From Calliphora vicina (lineage: Eukaryota; Arthropoda; Insecta; Diptera; Calliphoridae), in the NCBI RefSeq assembly GCF_958450345.1, contig NC_088783.1:13891701-13955700 (forward strand): a stretch of DNA of 64,000 bases. Direction: 5' to 3'. Below, in pieces: positions 58,342 through 64,000 of this stretch; the first letter of the stretch is position 1; each line of letters opens with the position of its first letter. Under the pieces are notes generated by a model. The model ran no database searches. It was not told where the DNA came from and was given only the letters and a program-made list of their open reading frames with translations. The position numbers and the translations under genes were made by a program.

Positions 58342-59638
58342 CAGTGATGTTAACTTTTTAATTTCGATTACCGTACAGCCTTAAAAAAATTACCGTTTTT
58401 TATGTAAAATTACCGTATCCAAAGTTTAGTACAAAAATAATAATATTTTCTTATTGAAACAGGTTTATTTTTATAATTCAATATATCGAGGGCCTATATC
58501 CAAAACTCTCGATCTTAAAAAACAACTTTTCAGGAAAGCCAAAAAACTTTTTTTTGCGTATTACTTGAGTTATTAAAATTCGTTATGAAAATCCCTCTAT
58601 TTCTTCTCAAAATATTCAATGTGTATATTAAAATGAAAAGATAAAGGATTTTGCATTTTAATAGAATTAAATTATTTTGATTTCATTTATGCCATCGTCA
58701 GTTTTTAACGTAATTTATTTAAGAAACGGCTCATAATACAACATAAGATAAAAAAACTTTAAAAGTAGACACTTTTTTAAGCAAACTCTAACTTTAACCA
58801 TTTATTTTTATGCCATGGAAATTATATTTTCCAAAAACAAAATGTTAAAATATTTTCATGGTAATTAATTTTTGTAAATGATTGAAAAATGTAAAATTCA
58901 TGTTCAGCATTCAAAAATTAGTAAGAAAACATGAATTGCAAGAAGAAATTATTCCAAAAAATTATTTGAAAAGATAGAGACTTTTGCATTCGGAAAAAAA
59001 TAATTGTATAACATAGAGAAATAACAAAAATGCAAATAAAACAGCAAAAGACAATATGGTTGTAAGAAATTCACACCATAGATGAGTACTGTTTTACTGA
59101 ACATTTTACTATCAAAAAGTAATTTTCGTGAATATCAAAGATAGTGGATTTTGAATATAGGACCATGTTTGTAAAACAGCGGAATGCCATTTTTATCAAC
59201 ATCAGTTATTTGCCTTATAATATAAATTCCGTATCTATTTATTTAAATTCATCCATTTCAACAGCTTCTGGGAAATGCAAAACTAAAGGAATTATAGAAA
59301 TGTTGGTATCGAACAATTGTGGATTTATGACGATCAGTTTTTAATACTAATTTGTATGTTGAAATATCCATACTTGAAAGACTTGCGATTACTTTACCGC
59401 CTAGATATATTTTGTCTAGTGGTAGTTGGTTATCATCATCCTCAAAGTTTTATGATTATTTTAATGAGAAATATGTACATTATATGTAGACACATTATAG
59501 AAATATAACGTTTGGGATATAATTTTTAAAAATTTAAACCTTTTAAAATTACCGTACAAATGTAGAAATTACCTGCCTACCGTACAGAGGTCTAAATTAC
59601 CGTACAATACGGTAATTACCGTACGGTTAACATCACTG
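58342..59638. mobile_element. hAT element CAGTGATGTTAAC...GTTAACATCACTG
   Basis: 1297 bp with perfect 13-bp inverted ends CAGTGATGTTAAC and a perfect 8-bp target duplication GCATGTAG (58334-58341 and 59639-59646). ATTACCGTAC repeats cluster near both ends, as expected for transposase-binding sites. The interior has no recognisable transposase; the two open frames at 59144-59508 are short and unassigned. Confidence 0.85.
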
Positions 59639-59984
59639 GCATGTAGTCCAAATCATATTATGATCATTTTTGGTATCATTAAATATCATAATATGTTGAT
59701 ATGAAATCAATCATAATATGACACAAAGTAATCATGATCCAATGAAATCCTATTATGATCCAAAGTAATCATATTGTTATTAAAATTTATTTTTAGAAAT
59801 ACAATATTTTATTTTAATAGGTTTTAGTTTTAAAGTACTAAATTCCCAATTAAAATATTACTAATAAATTTAAATTTATTGTTATTCGATCTAGCAAAGT
59901 TAAAGATAATATACAAATAAAACTATAGAGCGAATGGGAAATACAGACACTCAAAATTTACTTGTAAAAATAAAATAGCATATA

Positions 59985-60984
59985 CTACGTTTATACGCAA
60001 GGCTTATTCGCAAATAAAATTATTGTAATTAGAAAAATTTGCCGTATAAACAGTGAATTATTTTTTTATTCATAGATGGGGGTAGTGCACTAATTTTGCA
60101 GTTTGCACTAATACTTAGTGATAGTGAAAAATTAGTGCAATCAGTTTGTTTATATTTAGTGCTGAGTTTAAAATTAGCAGCCTCACTAAACATTAGTGAT
60201 AGTGAGTTAAAAAATTTTGCACTCAAAATTAAATTAGTTGATTTAAAAAATGCAATCATCAGTTTATTGCAACTTTTTTGTATGCACTAATTTGAGTGCA
60301 ACTTCAAATTGTGCACTAAATTTTAAGTTCAAAATGGTTTAAGTTTATTTCTGTACACTAATTTAAAACTTAAGACTAATATTTCATTAAAAATAACAAA
60401 AAAAAATTAAAAATTTTTAGTTTTCGAATTTGGATTCAACAATTTCATGACTACTCATTTTTGAAAATTTAGTGATAGTATGTTTAATGCAGCTTTTTTT
60501 GATTGCAGGTTAAAATTTTGCACTAATTAATTGTAGTGCAGATTTTTGCACTAAATCTTCGTTTAGTGATAGTTAAAAAATTATCACTATCACTATTTTT
60601 TAGTGCTAGTTAAGAAATAAGCATTATCACTAAAGCTGATAAAAAATAGTGCAAACTATTTTTTTTGCAATTTTAGTGAGTGATAGTGCAATCCTGATTT
60701 CAATCAACATTTAGTGCACTACCCCCATCTATGTTTTTATTTGCAAATAAGATTTTAAACATTGCCATATTTTTTAACGTTTTTAGTTTTTCTTTTTCGT
60801 TTTTTAAATATTTCATTGCATTTTTGCATTAATTGAACTGTAAGACAAACAAGAATTTTTAATTATTTAATTTTTGCATTTAAAAAAATAAGAATTTTCC
60901 GTAAACAAAGTGACATATATATAAACAGAGAGTTAGTTAATTGCAAATAATTTTTATTTCCGAATAGGCTACGTATAAACGTAG
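59985..60984. mobile_element. TIR element CTACGTTTATACG...CGTATAAACGTAG
   Basis: Inverted ends CTACGTTTATACGCAAGGCT and AGGCTACGTATAAACGTAG, followed by matching GCAAATAAAATTATTG and CAAATAATTTTTATTTCCG. TA lies on each side (59983-59984 and 60985-60986). Without the hAT MITE inside, it is about 330 bp. Non-coding. Confidence 0.7.
60071..60733. mobile_element. hAT-type MITE, copy 2
   Basis: 663 bp with inverted ends CATAGATGGGGGTAGTGCAC and GTGCACTACCCCCATCTATG, and a perfect 8-bp duplication TTTTTATT at 60063-60070 and 60734-60741. It is closely similar to copy 1 at 1166-1832 and retains perfect terminal repeats, which copy 1 does not. Confidence 0.9.
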
Positions 60985-61332
60985 TATTAGACAAATGCCA
61001 ACACTCACAAATGGTGAGAAAAAAGACTATTAAAAGTAAACATATTCTGTTTACATCTTAAACATATTATGACTACACGTATACAAACTTAACATTTAAT
61101 GGTTGTACATAATAATAATAATAATATGTCTACATATTTATCATTATTTAGTTGTCTGAAAACCATATTCATATTTATAATTGCGATTAAAATATAAACG
61201 TTTACTGTAACTAAAATATGATTGAAATTAAATTAAAACAACAATTATATGTTTATGACAACAATATATTGTTACAAGTTACATAGTATGGTTGTCGTAA
61301 CCATGTCGAACTATGTTTTTTCTCTGCGTGTA

Positions 61333-61985
61333 GATGCGATATTTTCGGGTTAGTTTGTTTTACTCTCCTAGTGTATACCTACCTCTGTGCGGAAGACAGA
61401 AAAAGAAAATTTCATTTGGTTTCCGAGATATAGCCCTGAGAAACAATGTATATTCTTCGGAAAAATCAAGCCTAACTCAAATGGTGTTTTGTTAGTTTCG
61501 ATAAGTACATACTTCGAGAAATTCCATATGAGAAGAAGTTTGAATGTTCTGTGTTGCACTGTATCTTATAAAAGGACATACAAATATAAATGACAAACAA
61601 TAATTGTTTGTTATTCAGTGTTGTATATTTTGCTATTAAAACGTGACAATAAACAAGTGGTTTATTAAGAAAACAATAATAAAAATAACAAAAAATATAA
61701 CATGAACAATTCAAATTAAAATTAAATTTATTCAAAATTTAACCGAATTTGTGCAGAACATGTAAATTATTTTTATTGAAATTAAATAGATATTGGTTTT
61801 TTTGTGACGTTTTCTCTGCATTTTGGATTTGTCTACATTTTGAATAACATTGGTTTTGTGTGTGTAAATGAAAATAAACAACAAAGTACAAATAATAATA
61901 ATAATAATAAATACAAATACCAATATCAACTAAATAGAATTAAATATCCCAACAGTTAAGCAAGTAGTCAATGTATCCCTAATAG
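61333..61985. other. Spacer, no gene recognised
   Basis: Includes an (ATA)n microsatellite at about 61891-61912. Open frames on both strands overlap and are unrecognised. Confidence 0.5.
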
Positions 61986-62300
61986 TGTTTGATCTCTTGG
62001 CTGACTCCAATTAATATATTTTGAGTTATTTGAGACGTATGTGCTCTTTGTAATGCAGATATAAGTAAATTGGTTACTTTATACATCACAGGTAATCTAT
62101 CATGAAGACAATTGTCCCTTAAGTGTCTCTAAGTAAACTAGAGTGTAGTCACTTATAATGTTTATTTTGTTCTGGAATTTTTTGTGAGTAAAAACTGGTT
62201 TTATACAAATTGTGTTGATGTAATTCATATACAAGTGCAAGTCCATTGTCACTTTAGTGTCTCTAAGTAACCTAGAGTGTAGTCACTAGAGTGTCCCTTA
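61986..62300 (+). repeat. Dispersed repeat with an internal direct repeat
   Basis: The first part matches 43240-43400. A segment AGTGTCTCTAAGTAA...CTAGAGTGTAGTCACT occurs at about 62119-62153 and again at 62258-62291. Type unknown. Confidence 0.55.
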
Positions 62301-62399
62301 GAATTAGATTTTTTGAAATGTTGAAACGGTACCCGCTGAAAACTTTCATAATGACCTAAAATACCACCAAAAAAATTTTCTAAGAAGGGCAACCCGTGC

Positions 62400-62740
62400 C
62401 GACTTTCGATTTAGTTTTAAGGTGCATTTACAAGGGGAAAAAATTAATTTTTTTCCAGTTTTTTTTTTGAATTTTTGCGATTAAATAATTACTTTTGCAA
62501 TTTAATTTAAAAGAATCGAAATGTGTACGTAATTGTCGTTATAATAAGATATAAAAGACAAAAATTGGTTAAGAAAATGTTAAAGTTGTTAATAAATCAC
62601 CAGGGCATTAAGGTGTCTCAGGCCACTAGAACAAGAAATGTAGGAACAAAGTTAACATATTAAGAGCACTTGGGGTCAAAATGACTATGTTTTTCGTGAT
62701 TTTAAAAGTTCAGGGTCATCTGGACCCCAACTAGTACAAA
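62400..62740 (+). repeat. Dispersed repeat R, second copy
   Basis: GACAAAAATTGGTTAAGAAA, AATGTTAAAGTTGTTA, GGTGTCTCAGGCCACTAGAA and CAAGAAATGTAGGAA follow the order of 24230-24330. Non-coding. Confidence 0.6.
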
Positions 62741-62792
62741 ATAAATGTTTAATCTGACTACTAGACATTAAACGTTTATTTAGTACTGCACT
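62736..62792. repeat. Hairpin
   Basis: AGTACAAAATAAATGTTTAAT and its inverted partner ATTAAACGTTTATTTAGTACT enclose a short loop (CTGACTACTAGAC). Confidence 0.7.
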
Positions 62793-63844
62793 TTATAAAG
62801 TAGATATTTTACCCACCAGAAGTAATCTATTGGAGAGTTGTTGGAGGAAGTTTTGCTTACAAGCAATCGGTTATTGGATTCGATGCGTTGACTACTTTGT
62901 ACCAGCTATCGGACAGTCTCATTGTAATCCAAAAGTGTCAATTGACCCTGTTTAGAACATGCACTAAAATAACTAATCACGGATAGTTCGGGACAGTCTC
63001 CTGGAACTGCTGGGTACATAAAAACATATGTCGGTATTACATACATATGTATATGTATATATAAAAAAGTATGCATGTAATATTAATACAAATAAATAAA
63101 TACTCCAATACAATACACTGACATATGTAAATGACTTTCATTTTACACTCACACACAACACAAATACAATAAGTATTTGATGGTTTTTAGAAGTAGGTTT
63201 GGGCCTGGTCTGGATTGGATTGGGCTGGTATCAGCAAAATAAAATCAGACAGAATAAAATGAAAACCAACGTAATCATTATTACAAGTTGGTAGAGTATC
63301 ATCATCGACAACAATAACAACAACAACGACAATAATAATAATATTAAGATAATGGTTAAAATAACAACAACAATAACGACTAAACAACATCCACAAAAAA
63401 ACAACCAAATTTAAATACTCCGTGTAACAGTGGCAGCCGCGGCAGACTCTGCTAAATAATGGCAAAGAAGCGGAAAAAAGTATTGAATATTTAATACAAC
63501 AATAGGAGCAAATAAATATTTATTTTATTTAAAAAAAAGGAAAATACAAAAAATAAATAACGAAAAAATAAAGCAAAAATACTAATATAAATAAACAAAT
63601 GAACGAAAAGAACATATTGTTGGGTTGGCGGTGATGATGACGACAATGACGCCGATGAAGACGAATATTTACACTGTGATTTGCAGATTCGCAATGGGGA
63701 CAAATTGGAACAGATTTTATACAGTATGTAAATTTAAAAATGAGATTTCACGGGGAATGAGAAAACCCCCTATTTTCAAATAGATATCCACACAAAAAGA
63801 ATATGTAGAACTCAGTCAAATCTCTTACGGGAAGAGAATTAGAT
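62793..63844. other. Spacer, no gene recognised
   Basis: Contains (CAA)n/(ATA)n sequence at 63300-63390 and GATGACGACAATGACG near 63634. Minus-strand frames over these repeats are low-complexity. Confidence 0.5.
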
Positions 63845-64000
63845 CTAGATTAAGCAAAAATTTAAATCGCAGGTACGGAACAACTATAAGAGATATTTTC
63901 ATAATTTTATTCCCTATTATATTCTCAATAAATCCCAATGAGATGATCAAAAAATTCTGAAATTTGTTTAACAAAATTTTTAACAATTTGAAAATGTAGT
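63845..64000 (-). repeat. Dispersed repeat R, inverted partial copy at window edge
   Basis: AAATCGCAGGTACGGAA, CCCAATGAGATGATCAA and GAAATTTGTTTAACAAAATT are the reverse complement of blocks at 24505-24650, in matching order. Confidence 0.6.

Larger units (their letters stand above)
58268..61330. mobile_element. CACGCAG-family MITE, copy 1, with three younger elements nested in it
   Basis: Ends CACGCAGAGAAAAAACAT and ATGTTTTTTCTCTGCGTG with TA on both sides (58266-58267 and 61331-61332). Further inward, GGTTGTGGTAACCATA pairs with ATGGTTGTCGTAACCAT. Removing the nested hAT element and the 59985-60984 element leaves under 800 bp, made of ATCATATTATGATC-type palindromic motifs. TA duplications suggest Tc1/mariner-type mobilisation. 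Confidence 0.8.

Noticed and set aside
63187..63703. Two minus-strand frames of 92 and 70 codons
   Set aside because: They read through (CAA)n and (ATA)n microsatellites on the opposite strand; Val/Ile and Ser/Tyr runs only.

Overview
This is eukaryotic, strongly AT-rich, repeat-dominated DNA with no host protein-coding gene that I can support. The repeat types point to a higher fly (Brachycera, probably a calyptrate such as a blow fly or house fly relative). They include degraded mariner copies, DD37E IS630/Tc1-type and hAT transposases, a Transib fossil, Jockey-like LINE remnants, and GTCY/(TA)n-bearing 'mini-me'-like repeats whose core is familiar from Diptera. The organism call is inference from repeat style. 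The remainder is (CAA)n/(TTG)n-rich spacer typical of long fly introns or intergenic DNA. Nearly every open frame is short and low-complexity or lies inside a repeat.

Layout. 1-9.3 kb: three copies (one partial) of a terminal-inverted-repeat element with an internal array of roughly 365-bp units, one split by a mini-me/Helitron-like insertion, plus a hAT MITE with perfect 8-bp target duplications. 11.4-15.5 kb: a DD37E transposase pseudogene split by a mini-me-like repeat that carries a tRNA-like segment, then a mariner interrupted by a non-autonomous Transib element (CACAGTG termini, CGCTC duplication). 16.6-18.7 kb: two mariner lineages and a solo LTR. 20.6-21.8 and 47.7-49.8 kb: two arrays of the same 11-bp repeat. 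23.8-28.9 kb: a dispersed repeat, a hAT element with its transposase C-terminus and a palindromic MITE nested in it, a second DD37E remnant and a Transib transposase fossil. 31.0-33.9 kb: a LINE remnant and a 17-unit array of about 104 bp. 37.6-40.7 kb: a Helitron-like element with internal dimeric repeats, interrupted by a second copy of the palindromic MITE. 43.2-45.6 kb: a reverse-transcriptase fragment, a solo LTR inside a mini-me-like repeat, and a tandem second copy. 51.6-61.3 kb: consecutive mariners, then two deep nests of TIR elements, the second four elements deep with target duplications at every level. 62-64 kb: more dispersed repeat copies.

The window records transposition layer upon layer, with no cellular operon or pathway. 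The nests give relative ages: the inner element is always the younger insertion. I found no convincing new cellular system. The strongest leads are a Transib fossil transposase plus a non-autonomous Transib element about 15 kb apart, the shared hairpin-plus-CTTG 3' ends of several tandem-repeat-bearing families, and the two long 11-bp arrays.
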